Source: Xanthobacter agilis (GTDB lineage: Bacteria > Pseudomonadota > Alphaproteobacteria > Rhizobiales > Xanthobacteraceae). Taken from it: DNA of 64,000 nt. Location: positions 62,001 to 126,000 of the forward strand of contig NZ_JABWGX010000011.1 of assembly GCF_021730435.1 (NCBI RefSeq), written 5' to 3'. Position 1 is the stretch's first letter. Every line of letters starts with the position of its first letter. Both the position numbers and the translations under genes were made by a program. The notes under the pieces were generated by a model that saw nothing but the letters and a program-made list of their open reading frames with translations, was not told the DNA's origin and made no database searches. Positions 27,226-36,972 of the stretch are shown here, piece by piece.

Positions 27226-30200
27226 ATGGCGAGTGGATACGTCGCGAACCTCTCGTTCGGCCAGCGCCAGATCCGCATGGCCGAACTGCTGCGCCCGGGC
27301 CGCACCCTCTTCGCCATGCCCCTTGTCGCGCGGATCACCGGAACCGTGGATGCGGACGCGCTGCGCGCCGCCCTCGATGCGGTGGTGCGCCGCCACGACA
27401 GCCTGCGCGCGCGCTTTCCGCTGGTGGATGGCCGTCCGGTCCAGGCGGTTGCCGATGCCGGCACGCTGGCGTTGCCGGTGATCGGGGCGGACGCGCCCCT
27501 GGACAGCGCCACCTTCGAGGCGCGTGTGATGTCCCGCGCTCAGGAGATGGTGGCGGAACCGTTCGACCTCTCCAGCGGCCCGCTGGCGCGGCTCTGCCTG
27601 ATCTCAGCCTCGGATGGGGGCGCGGCGCTGGTCGCGGTATTCCATCACCTCATCTGCGATGGCGCGTCGCTGAGTGTTTTTCTCCGGGATCTCACGCAGG
27701 CCTATGATGACGCCCTGCGCGGGTGCGACAGCACGCGGGAGGCGCTGCCGCTCCAGGCGCCGGACTTCGCCGATTGGGAGCAGGACTGCTTCGGCGCGCC
27801 CGGCCCGGCCCTCGACAGCGCCATGGCCGCATGGCGGGCGCAGCTGAAAGGCGCGCCGGCCACCCTCGATCTGCCGTTCGACCGGCGCCGGAACGGCGAT
27901 GGCGGGACCCGCAGCGCCCAGGCCCACACGGTGGTGAAGGGCACCACAGCCGCCCACCTTTCGGAATGGGCGCGGGCGGAAGAAACAAGCGCGTTCAGCG
28001 TCTATCTCGCGTTGTTTTTCGCGCTGCTGCGGCGATGGAGCGGCATCGACGACCTCGTGGTCACGATCCCGGTCTCCAAACGCGACCGCCCCGAGCTTGC
28101 CGACCTGATCGGCCTGATGGTGGACACCCTCCCCATCCGCGCCCGGGTGGAGACCGATGCGCGCTTTCCGGCGCTGCTCGCCCAGGTGCGCGACACGCTG
28201 CGCGCGGCCATGTCCCATCGCGACCTGCCGTTCGAGCGGATCGTGGAGGCAAGCGGCGTGGAGCGGCGCGGCGAGGCCGCCCCCTTCATGCAGGTGCTGT
28301 TCGGCGCCGCCGAGACCCCGCCCGCCCCCTTCACGGCCCTCGACGGCACCCGCTTCGAGAGGATGCCGGAGCGGCTGGAGCAGGCGGGGAAAGCAGACCT
28401 CTCGGTGGTCTATGCGGTGGCGGCGGACGGGCTGCACCTGTGGTGCCGCTATGACGCGGACCTGTTCGAGGCCTCGACCATCGACGCCCTGCTCGGCTGG
28501 TTCGGCCGGCTGGCGCAGGGGGTGGCGCACGACCCGAACCAACCGGTGCTGGAGATCCCGCTGATGGAGCCGGCCGAGGGGCGCGCGCTGGTCGCGCGCT
28601 TCAACGCCACGCAACGGCCCTACGAGCGCGACAGCACCGTCATCGATCTCTTCTTTCGTGATGCCGCGGCCCATCCCGATGCACCCGCCATCGAGGAACA
28701 TGGCGTCAGCCGGGCTTACGGCACGCTCGCCGCGCGGGCGCGCCGGCTGGCCAGCATCCTGGCCGCCGAAGGCGTGACGCGGGGCGACGTGGTGATCCTG
28801 GCGCTGCCGGTTTCGGCGGCCCTCGTGGAAGCGCTGCTGGCGGTGCTCACGCTCGGCGCCGCTTATGCCCCCATCGATCCCACCTATCCCGCCGAGCAAC
28901 GGGACGCGCGCGCCCTGCGGGTCGCCGCGCGGCACGCCATCGTGGCCGATGCGTCCCTCCACGCCGCGGGATGCGAAAGCCTGGTATGGGACCAGCTGAT
29001 GGCCCGCGCCGAGGCCGCCCCGCCCCATCCTGGCACCCCGGTGGAGCCGGAAAGCCCGGCCTATGTCATGTTCACCTCGGGCTCGACCGGCGCCCCCAAG
29101 GCCGTGAGCGTGCCCCATCGCGCCATCGCGCGGCTCGCGCGCGAAACCGGCCTCGCGGCGCCGGGGCGGCGGGCGGCGGTCTATTCCAACCCGGCCTTCG
29201 ATGCCTCCACCCTCGAGATCTGGCTACCGCTGCTCAACGGCGGCACGCTGGTGCCGGTCGATCGCACGGTGGTGATGGACCCGCGCGCCCTGCGGCTGTT
29301 CCTGAGCGAAGCGCGCATCACCTTGCTGTGGATCACCGCCGGCCTGTTCCAGCAGATCGCCGCCGTCGATCCCGCCGTGTTCGCCGGTCCGCGCCGGGTC
29401 ATCACCGGCGGCGACGTGGTCAATCCCGTCGCCGCGCGCGCGGTGCTGGCGGCGGGGCGGGACAGCGGACTGGTGCTCGTCAACGGCTACGGCCCGACCG
29501 AGAACACCACCTTCAGCACCACCTTCGACATCGCCGGCCTGCATCCCGACGACCTGTCGATCCCCATCGGCAGGCCCATCGGCAACAGCACCGCTTATGT
29601 GCTGGACCCGGCCGGACAGCCGTTGCCGGCGGGGCTGGTGGGGGAAATCTGGGTGGGGGGAGACGGCGTCGGCCTGGGCTATCTGGGCGACGCGGAGCTG
29701 ACCGCGGCCCGCTTTCGCCCCGATCCCTTCGCATCCCGTGGCGATGCCCACATGTATCGCACCGGCGACCTGGGCCGTTGGCGCGCCGACGGCAACATCA
29801 TCTTCCTGGGCCGGGCCGACAACCAGGTGAAGGTCCGTGGCTTCCGGGTGGAGCTGGGGGAGATCGAAGCGGTGCTGGCGCTCCATCCAGCGGTGGCCGG
29901 CGCCGCCGTGGTGGCGCCGCGCCGGGAGGGGGGCGAGCGCAACCTCGTCGCCTACGTTACCGCCAAGGCCGGCGCCGGGCTCACGGTCGCGGATCTGCGC
30001 GACCATCTGCAGGCACACCTGCCGCGCCAGCTGCTGCCCCACGCCTTCGCGATCCTCGATCACTTCCCGCTGAACGCCAACGGCAAGGTGGACACGCGCG
30101 CCCTGCCACCGGTGGATGTGGCCGACGCGCATCCCGACGCCGTGCAGGAGCCGCGCACGCCGGAAGAGCGGATCGTCGCCCGGATCTGGGCCGATCTCCT

Positions 30201-33200
30201 CGGCCATGCGCCGGCCAGCCTCCAGGACAATTTCTTCCATGTGGGCGGCGATTCCATCCTCACCATCCGCCTGGTGGCGCGTGCGTTCGAGGCGGGGCTC
30301 GACGTCGATCTCAAGGACGTGTTCGCACAGCCGACCATCGAGGGCATCGCAGGCGTCGCCACCCGGCGGAAACGGGCCGCCCAGGTGGAAGGGAACGGCG
30401 TCCGGCACGGAGTGGACCTGCTTCCGGCGGCGGGCGATGCCCGCAATCCCTGCCGCTTCGTCAGCATCGCCGTGGCGCCGACGGTGTCGGCGGTGGACCT
30501 CGGCTATGCCATCCAGCGGCTTGCCGAACGCCATGACGCCCTGCGGCTCGTCCAGGTGGAGGACGGCACCGGCCGGCGCCTTGCCATCTCGGATTTCCTG
30601 CCCGCCGTGCCGGTGCGGTTCGTGGACGTGCCGGCCGGCACCCTCGGCGACCTCGACCGCTGGATCGGCGACCACCGTGGCCGGTTGGCGCGGGGCATCG
30701 ACCTTTCCGCCGGCGTGACCATTGCCGCGACCCTGGTGAAGGAGGAGGCGGAAGCCGGCGCCACCCTTGCCGTCATCCTCGCCCTGCATGAGGCGATCGC
30801 CGACGACCGGGCGCTGCTGCTGTTCGCCACCGAGCTGGAAAGCGCGCTGGCGGCCGGGCCCGACAGCGCGCGCCTGCCCCCTCCCCCGCTCAGCTTCTCG
30901 CAATGGCTCGCCTGGCTCACCGGCCATGCCGCGAGCACGGCCGTGCGCGAGGCGGCCATGGCGCGCGAGGCGGCGGCGCTCGATCCCCCGCCGATATTCA
31001 CCGACGCCGTGGACCCCACGCTGGCGCGGGCCAGCCTGCTCCTCGATCCGGGAATGACCCGCCTGCTGACGGAGGAGCTGCCGGGCCGGCTCGGCGTATC
31101 CGCCCTCGATGCGCTGCTGGTCGCTCTCGGCGAGGTATGGGGGGCGGCCCCGGCGATCGAGGTCGTGGACGGCCGCCGATTGCAGCCGGCCGGCGCGCCG
31201 GATGCCGCCGGCCTGATCGCCAATCTCGATTGCGTGCTGCCGCTCCAGGCCTGTGCCCCTTGCGGACCGCTCGATTTGCGCCTGCGCGAGACCAAGGCGG
31301 CGCGCCAGCGGGCGGAGCCCCTGGGGCTCGCGTTCGGCGTCGTGCGCTCCGCATTCCATGTGGCCGAGGCGGCGATCGGGCTCGCGCTGCTGCCGGCGCC
31401 GCCCCAGGATCCGGCGATCCAGCTGCACCACGCGCCCGCCTTCTCCGCCGCGGTGCGGGCGGGCCTCACGGTGCGGACCGTGGGCGGGCGGATCGAGCTG
31501 CGCTGGCTCGGCGCGGCGCCGGTGCAGGGGGGGGCTGCGCAGGGGCCTGCGGCCGTGCTGGAACAGATCGCCCAGGCCCTGCACGCGATCGGAGCATGGG
31601 CGCGGAATCATGCCGCTCCCCTTTTCACGCCGGAAGACTTCCCCCTGGCCGGGCTCGACGCCGCCGCGCTGGAGCAGGTGGTGGGCACCGACACGGACGT
31701 GGAGGACCTTTACCCGCTCTCCCCCATGCAGGAGGCGATGCTACTGCATTCCCTGAGCCGGCAAGGTTCGGCGGTGAATGTCGAGCAAAGCTGCATGCGC
31801 TTCAGCGGCAACCTCGACGTGCCCGCCCTGCGCAAGGCCTGGACGCTGGTGTTCGACCGCCATCCGGTGCTGCGCACGGTGTTCCGCTGGCGCGGGCTGG
31901 CCCGGCCGCTCCAGCTGGTGCGCCGCGCCTGCCGCCAGCCGCTGGAGGTGGAGACCTGGCCCGCGTTCAGCACCGCGCGGCTCGAACAGCGCCTGGCCCA
32001 GGACCGGGCCCAGGGTTTCGATCTGGAAGCCGGACCGCTCGCCCGCCTGACCCTGATCCGCGTGAGCGACACCGAATCCTATCTGATCGCCAGCTTCCAT
32101 CATGTCTTGGCCGACGGCTGGTGCCTCGCCCAACTGGAGCGCGAGGCCCGGTCCGCCTACGAGGCGTTCCGGCGGGGCATCCATCCGGCCCTTGCGCCGG
32201 TGGCGCGGTTTCGCGACTTCATCGCCTGGAGCGCCACCGCCGCGCGCGAGGCGACGCCGGCCTATTTCGGCCCCCTGCTCGCGGCGGCCCCGCGCCAACC
32301 GGCGCTTCATGCGCCCGGCGACGGCAGCGGGCCGTTCGTCACCGTGCGGCGCCAGCTCTCGGCGCCGCAGAGCAAGGCACTCGCGGACCTGTCGCGCCGG
32401 CGCGGGCTCACCATCGCGGCCTTGGCGCATCTGGCCTGGGGCCTGTGGTCGGCAGCACGGCGGGGATGCCGCGACACGGTCTTCTGCACCACCGTGTCCG
32501 GCCGCCCGCCCCAGGTGCCAGGGGTGGAGCAGATGGTGGGCCTGTTCATCAACAATCTGCCGGTGCGGCTGTGCTTCGATGACGACAGCCCCCTCATCGC
32601 GCTCGCCCAGGAGATGCAGCGCCAGATCGCGGCGCTCCAAAGCCAGGCGCAGGTCTCCCTCCTGGAGGTGGGCGAGGCCGCGGGCGTGAGCGATCGGGCG
32701 GACGCCCTGTTTGATACCCTGCTCGTGGTCGAGAACATGCCGTCTGGAACCGACGCCTGGAGCGGTGCCAGCGGACTGCGCGTCGAGAGCCTGCACAATG
32801 CCCTGAAGACCGCCTACACCATCACTGGCGTCATCATTCCCGGCGAACGCATCGGCATCTCCCTGGTCCTGCCCGACCCGGACGGCACCGCCGCCGCGAC
32901 GGGCGCGCGGATGATCGAGGAGGTCGCCGCCCTCCTCGCCACCCTGCCCGGCGCCATCGACGCCACCGCCGGCGCGCTCGCCCTGCCTGCCGCGGCGCCC
33001 GTGCCGCGACATGGAGCACTGGACGGCGGGGGTTCCGAAAGCTCGGCCCCGCCCGGCCGGGCGCCGCGCGGGCGCCCGGCCCAGGGCGCGGTCGAGCCGG
33101 TGACGCTCGACATCCTCTCGGCGATCACCGGCCGCCGCCTGGGCGTGGACGACGACGTGCTCGCGGGCGGCATCACCTCCCTCGGGCTCGCGACCGCGGC

Positions 33201-34176
33201 GATGCGCCTGTCCGAACGCCTTGGACGGCCGGTGCCGGTCACGCTGCTGATCGAGCATCGCACCGTCGCCGCGCTCGCCCGTGCCCTGGCGCGCGGCCAG
33301 ATTTGGGACCCGGTGGTGCCGTTGACGTCGGGGCCGGATACGCCGTTCGTGTGCGTGCACCCCATCGCCGGCGATGTCGGCGCCTTCCTGGACCTTGCCC
33401 GTGCCCTCCCGCCGCGAACACCGTTCTGGGCGTTGCAGGCGCCGGGATTGGAGCCGGGGCAGGAACCACCCGGCAGCGTCGAGGCGCTCGCGACCGCGAA
33501 CCTTCACGCCCTCGCCCGCCGCAAGCTATCGGCGCCGCGCTTCCTGGGCGGCTATTCCTTCGGCGGTATCGTGGCCTATGAGATGGCGCGCCAGCTCGCC
33601 GCGCGCGGGACGCCGCCGGAACGGCTCGTCATCATCGACACCCCCGCCCCCCTCGGCAGCCGCTCGGTGCTGCCCGATGATCCCGACCAAGCCCAGGCGG
33701 AATGGCTGGTGCGCATGGCCGGCGTGCGCGCGCGCCACCATGGGGTCGGCGAAAACCTCACCGTCGCGGACCTCCTGCCGCTCGGGGCCGATGCGCGCTT
33801 CACGCTCGCGTGCCAGCGGATGCAGGACGCCGGCCTGGTCGCGCCGGACGGCGACGCGGCATGGCTGCGGCGCGCCTATGGCGCGAGCCGGGCCCTCTAT
33901 GATGCTTTCCTGAACTATCGGCCCGGCCCCGACCTCGCCCGCGACCTGCCGCTCTGCCTCGTGAGGGCCTCGACGGTGCGTCAAGGCGATCTCAGCGCCA
34001 AGGACATGCGCATCGTGTCGGAGCCGGACATGGGATGGTCGCGCCTCGTGGCGGGCACCATCGGCGTGCGCACCATTTCCGGCGACCATGTGTCCATGCT
34101 ATCCGGCCCGGCAGCCGCCGCGACCGCCGGCGCCATCGCCCAGTTTCTCGACCTCCCACCGTCCGCGCACGGCTAG
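27226..34176 (+). CDS. NRPS C-A-T-(E-like)-C-T-TE, terminal release protein
   Basis: A 2316-residue synthetase. C1 has HHLICDG (His140). A has FTSGSTGAPK (Phe616), GYGPTENTTF, YRTGDLG, NANGKVD; specificity residues read D-A-L-W-I-G-G-T-F-K, one change from the classic Val code, so an aliphatic residue is predicted. T1 Ser1010 (GGDSI). Residues ~1055-1475 form a C/E-superfamily domain that lacks HHxxxDG (HEAIADD instead) but ends in TPEDFPLAGLD like E domains; probably inactive. C2 has HHVLADG (His1625); T2 Ser1985 (GGITSL); TE has GYSFGG (Ser2111). The last module has no A domain, so T2 must be loaded in trans or serve only as a transfer station. The ATG at 27226 is preferred because the C domain begins there. 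Confidence 0.92.
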   Translation: MASGYVANLSFGQRQIRMAELLRPGRTLFAMPLVARITGTVDADALRAALDAVVRRHDSLRARFPLVDGRPVQAVADAGTLALPVIGADAPLDSATFEARVMSRAQEMVAEPFDLSSGPLARLCLISASDGGAALVAVFHHLICDGASLSVFLRDLTQAYDDALRGCDSTREALPLQAPDFADWEQDCFGAPGPALDSAMAAWRAQLKGAPATLDLPFDRRRNGDGGTRSAQAHTVVKGTTAAHLSEWARAEETSAFSVYLALFFALLRRWSGIDDLVVTIPVSKRDRPELADLIGLMVDTLPIRARVETDARFPALLAQVRDTLRAAMSHRDLPFERIVEASGVERRGEAAPFMQVLFGAAETPPAPFTALDGTRFERMPERLEQAGKADLSVVYAVAADGLHLWCRYDADLFEASTIDALLGWFGRLAQGVAHDPNQPVLEIPLMEPAEGRALVARFNATQRPYERDSTVIDLFFRDAAAHPDAPAIEEHGVSRAYGTLAARARRLASILAAEGVTRGDVVILALPVSAALVEALLAVLTLGAAYAPIDPTYPAEQRDARALRVAARHAIVADASLHAAGCESLVWDQLMARAEAAPPHPGTPVEPESPAYVMFTSGSTGAPKAVSVPHRAIARLARETGLAAPGRRAAVYSNPAFDASTLEIWLPLLNGGTLVPVDRTVVMDPRALRLFLSEARITLLWITAGLFQQIAAVDPAVFAGPRRVITGGDVVNPVAARAVLAAGRDSGLVLVNGYGPTENTTFSTTFDIAGLHPDDLSIPIGRPIGNSTAYVLDPAGQPLPAGLVGEIWVGGDGVGLGYLGDAELTAARFRPDPFASRGDAHMYRTGDLGRWRADGNIIFLGRADNQVKVRGFRVELGEIEAVLALHPAVAGAAVVAPRREGGERNLVAYVTAKAGAGLTVADLRDHLQAHLPRQLLPHAFAILDHFPLNANGKVDTRALPPVDVADAHPDAVQEPRTPEERIVARIWADLLGHAPASLQDNFFHVGGDSILTIRLVARAFEAGLDVDLKDVFAQPTIEGIAGVATRRKRAAQVEGNGVRHGVDLLPAAGDARNPCRFVSIAVAPTVSAVDLGYAIQRLAERHDALRLVQVEDGTGRRLAISDFLPAVPVRFVDVPAGTLGDLDRWIGDHRGRLARGIDLSAGVTIAATLVKEEAEAGATLAVILALHEAIADDRALLLFATELESALAAGPDSARLPPPPLSFSQWLAWLTGHAASTAVREAAMAREAAALDPPPIFTDAVDPTLARASLLLDPGMTRLLTEELPGRLGVSALDALLVALGEVWGAAPAIEVVDGRRLQPAGAPDAAGLIANLDCVLPLQACAPCGPLDLRLRETKAARQRAEPLGLAFGVVRSAFHVAEAAIGLALLPAPPQDPAIQLHHAPAFSAAVRAGLTVRTVGGRIELRWLGAAPVQGGAAQGPAAVLEQIAQALHAIGAWARNHAAPLFTPEDFPLAGLDAAALEQVVGTDTDVEDLYPLSPMQEAMLLHSLSRQGSAVNVEQSCMRFSGNLDVPALRKAWTLVFDRHPVLRTVFRWRGLARPLQLVRRACRQPLEVETWPAFSTARLEQRLAQDRAQGFDLEAGPLARLTLIRVSDTESYLIASFHHVLADGWCLAQLEREARSAYEAFRRGIHPALAPVARFRDFIAWSATAAREATPAYFGPLLAAAPRQPALHAPGDGSGPFVTVRRQLSAPQSKALADLSRRRGLTIAALAHLAWGLWSAARRGCRDTVFCTTVSGRPPQVPGVEQMVGLFINNLPVRLCFDDDSPLIALAQEMQRQIAALQSQAQVSLLEVGEAAGVSDRADALFDTLLVVENMPSGTDAWSGASGLRVESLHNALKTAYTITGVIIPGERIGISLVLPDPDGTAAATGARMIEEVAALLATLPGAIDATAGALALPAAAPVPRHGALDGGGSESSAPPGRAPRGRPAQGAVEPVTLDILSAITGRRLGVDDDVLAGGITSLGLATAAMRLSERLGRPVPVTLLIEHRTVAALARALARGQIWDPVVPLTSGPDTPFVCVHPIAGDVGAFLDLARALPPRTPFWALQAPGLEPGQEPPGSVEALATANLHALARRKLSAPRFLGGYSFGGIVAYEMARQLAARGTPPERLVIIDTPAPLGSRSVLPDDPDQAQAEWLVRMAGVRARHHGVGENLTVADLLPLGADARFTLACQRMQDAGLVAPDGDAAWLRRAYGASRALYDAFLNYRPGPDLARDLPLCLVRASTVRQGDLSAKDMRIVSEPDMGWSRLVAGTIGVRTISGDHVSMLSGPAAAATAGAIAQFLDLPPSAHG

Positions 34177-34185
34177 GATCTCACC

Positions 34186-35829
34186 ATGAGCCGAGCAGCA
34201 GGACAGAGCTTTCCCCCCCGATATGGCGCCACCCACCGGGTCCACCGGTGGATCGGAGCGGGCACAGGCGCGCTGCTGCTCTCGGGCTGCATGGTCGGGC
34301 CGGATTTCCAGCCCCCGCCGGCTCCGGACGTGAGCGGCTACACACCCGAGGGCAAGCTCGCGCCGGCAGCGGCCACCGCCATCGCGGGTGGGGCGCCACA
34401 GACCTTCGTGACCGGTCTCGACGTGGGCGGACAGTGGTGGCGGGAATTCGGCTCCCCGCAGATCAACGCCTTCGTGGAGGAAGCCGTCCGCAATCATCCC
34501 GATGTGAAGGCCGCGCAATATGCCTTGCAGTCGGCGCGCCAATCGGTGCTCCAGGCCCAGGGCGCGCTCGCGCCTCAGATCCCCGGAACCTTCTCCGCCA
34601 CCCGCGAGCAGGTGCCCGCGGCCTCGGGCGGCACCACCGGGGCGCCGTCCCTCTACAATCTCTACAATGCGTCGGTGAGCGTCACCTTCACCCTCGACGT
34701 GTTCGGCGGCCTGCGGCGGCAGGTGGAATCGGCGGAGGCCCAGGCCCGCTATCAGCGTTTCGAGCTGGAGGCGACCTATCTCGCCCTGACGGCCAATGTG
34801 GTCACGGCCGCCATCACCGATGCGTCCCTGCGGGCTCAGATCGCCGCCACCCAGGAGATCATTGCCGCCGAGACCGACCAGTTGCACCGCGTGCGGCGCC
34901 AATTCGAGGTCGGCGCGGTCTCGCAGGCGGACGTGCTGTCCCAGCAGGCGACCCTCGCCCAAACCCAGGCCGCCCTGCCGCCGCTGCAGAAGCAGCTCGC
35001 CCAGGGGCGCAACCAGTTGATGGCCTATCTCGGCCGCCTGCCCAGCCAGGACCGGGGCGAGAGCGTGAACCTCGCGCAACTGCGCCTGCCCGGCAAGCTG
35101 CCGGTGAGCCTTCCCGCGCAGCTGGTGCGCCAGCGCCCCGACATCCGCGCGGCCGAGGCGACCCTGCATCAGGCGGCGGCCACCGTCGGCGTGAACGTCG
35201 CGAACCTGCTGCCGCGATTCACCTTGACCCCCTCGCTGGGGACCGAGGCCCTCACCCTGGGCCAGCTTTTCACGCCGCAGAGCCTGGCCTGGACCGTCGC
35301 CGCCAACATCCAGCAGCAGCTTATGGATGGCGGGCAGCTCTATCGCACCAAGGAAGCGAGCGTCGCGACCTTCGAGCAGGACTATGCCCTGTACCAGAGC
35401 ACGGTCATCACCGCGTTCCAGAACGTGGCGGATTCGCTCCGGGCGGTGCAATACGATGCCGCCACCCTGCGCGCGCAGGCGGCGGCGGAGAAATCCGCAC
35501 GCGACAGCCTCACCATGGCGCAGCAGCAGTTCAAGGTCGGCGCAATCAGCTACGCGATCATCATCAACGCCCAGCAGACCTACCAGAACGCGCTGATCTC
35601 CCGCATCCAGGCGCAGGCCACGCGCTACACCGACACGGTGGCGCTGTTCCAATCCCTGGGCGGGGGATGGTGGAACCGCACCGACGAGACCAAAGCCGCC
35701 CTGCCGCGCGACGGCGGCTACCTTCAGGGACCGGACGGGCCCGCCACCGCAGCGACCAGGGAAGCCGCCTTCGGCGCGGCCCCCGCGACCCCAGAGGCCT
35801 CCAACACGTCCATGGAGACGACCCGGTGA
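34186..35829 (+). CDS. NodT/OprM-type outer-membrane efflux lipoprotein
   Basis: A 547-residue TolC-like channel subunit. A lipobox (LLSGC, Cys35) marks it as a lipoprotein; repeated OEP motifs are visible (VKAAQYALQSARQSVLQAQG, GAVSQADVLSQQATLAQTQA, RPDIRAAEATLHQAAATVG). The start is 9 bases after the NRPS stop and the stop overlaps the GTG of the next gene, so it is co-transcribed with the synthetase and RND genes. It should form the exit duct of the tripartite pump. Confidence 0.92.
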   Translation: MSRAAGQSFPPRYGATHRVHRWIGAGTGALLLSGCMVGPDFQPPPAPDVSGYTPEGKLAPAAATAIAGGAPQTFVTGLDVGGQWWREFGSPQINAFVEEAVRNHPDVKAAQYALQSARQSVLQAQGALAPQIPGTFSATREQVPAASGGTTGAPSLYNLYNASVSVTFTLDVFGGLRRQVESAEAQARYQRFELEATYLALTANVVTAAITDASLRAQIAATQEIIAAETDQLHRVRRQFEVGAVSQADVLSQQATLAQTQAALPPLQKQLAQGRNQLMAYLGRLPSQDRGESVNLAQLRLPGKLPVSLPAQLVRQRPDIRAAEATLHQAAATVGVNVANLLPRFTLTPSLGTEALTLGQLFTPQSLAWTVAANIQQQLMDGGQLYRTKEASVATFEQDYALYQSTVITAFQNVADSLRAVQYDAATLRAQAAAEKSARDSLTMAQQQFKVGAISYAIIINAQQTYQNALISRIQAQATRYTDTVALFQSLGGGWWNRTDETKAALPRDGGYLQGPDGPATAATREAAFGAAPATPEASNTSMETTR

Positions 35830-36959
35830 CGAAACGGCGTGTCATGTTCTGGGTGGTGGTCGCCGCGCTGGTCGGCGGCCTCGTCTATGGCTTCAATCCC
35901 CTTGCGCCCAGCGGCGCCGGCAAGGGACCGGCGGGCAAGGGACCGGCGGACCATGGCGGCCCGCCGCAGACGGTCGCCGCGGAGCCGGCAAAAACGCAGA
36001 TGTGGCAGCCCAGCATGGAGCTGGTGGGCGAGCTGCGCGCCTCGAAGGGCGCCGACCTCGCGCTCCAGGTCTCCGGCATCGTGCAATCCATCTCCTTTGA
36101 ATCCGGCGATCCGGTCCAGGCCGGCATGCCCCTGCTCCAGCTCATCGCCGACGACCAGGTGGCCAAGCTCGACTCGCTGAAGGCCACCGCCGCCCTCAAT
36201 GCCCTGACGCTGAAGCGTGACACCGAGCAGCTCAAGATCAAGGCCGTGAGCCAGGCCACGGTGGACACCGACCAGGCCAATCTGAAGAATGCCGAGGCCC
36301 TGGTGGCGCAACAGCAGGCCCTGGTCAATCAATACAGCCTCAAGGCGCCGTTCTCGGGCCACCTTGGCATCCGCAGCGTCGACCTCGGGCAATATGTGAG
36401 CGCGGGCACCACCGTCGTCACGCTTCAGGCGCTCGACCCCATCTTCGCCGACTTCTATGTTCCGCAACAGTATTTCGGGCGCATCGAGGTGGGCCAGCCG
36501 GTGACGGTGAAGATCGACACCTATCCCAGCGAGACGTTCCCCGGCACTGTCAGCGCCATCAATCCCAAGATCGAGACCGGCAGCCGCAACGTCCGCGTCC
36601 GGGCCACGTTGAAGAACCCGAACGGCCGCCTGGTGCCCGGGATGTTCGCGAAGATCGCCCTGGACCTTGGCAAAGCGGAGCGGTTCGTGACGCTGCCGCA
36701 GACCGCCATCGTGGCCAATCCCTACGGGGCGACCGTCTTCGTTCTGGAAAAGAGCACCGACGGCAAGGCCCTGGTGGCGCGCGAGACCTTCGTGAAGACC
36801 GGCCAGGCGCGCGGGGACCTGATCGCCGTGGTCTCCGGCCTCAAGGAGGGCGAGACGGTGGTGGTGGCGGGCCAGATCAAGCTGCGCAACGGCACGCCGG
36901 CGGTGATCGACAATTCGCATATTCCCAAGACCGAGGCCGATCCGAAAGTGTCGGACTGA
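35826..36959 (+). CDS. RND efflux periplasmic adaptor (membrane fusion protein)
   Basis: A 377-residue HlyD/AcrA-type adaptor: N-terminal membrane anchor (MFWVVVAALVGGLVYGF), lipoyl half-motifs (GELRASKGADLALQVSGIVQ and YSLKAPFSGHLGIRSVDLGQ), a short hairpin between them, and a beta-barrel domain (VTVKIDTYPSETFPGTVSAI, RLVPGMFAKIAL). The most probable start is the GTG at 35826, giving a GTGA overlap with the previous stop; an ATG at 35844 is an alternative. It joins the channel and pump proteins encoded on either side. Confidence 0.93.
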   Translation: MTKRRVMFWVVVAALVGGLVYGFNPLAPSGAGKGPAGKGPADHGGPPQTVAAEPAKTQMWQPSMELVGELRASKGADLALQVSGIVQSISFESGDPVQAGMPLLQLIADDQVAKLDSLKATAALNALTLKRDTEQLKIKAVSQATVDTDQANLKNAEALVAQQQALVNQYSLKAPFSGHLGIRSVDLGQYVSAGTTVVTLQALDPIFADFYVPQQYFGRIEVGQPVTVKIDTYPSETFPGTVSAINPKIETGSRNVRVRATLKNPNGRLVPGMFAKIALDLGKAERFVTLPQTAIVANPYGATVFVLEKSTDGKALVARETFVKTGQARGDLIAVVSGLKEGETVVVAGQIKLRNGTPAVIDNSHIPKTEADPKVSD

Positions 36960-36972
36960 CAGGAGACGCACG

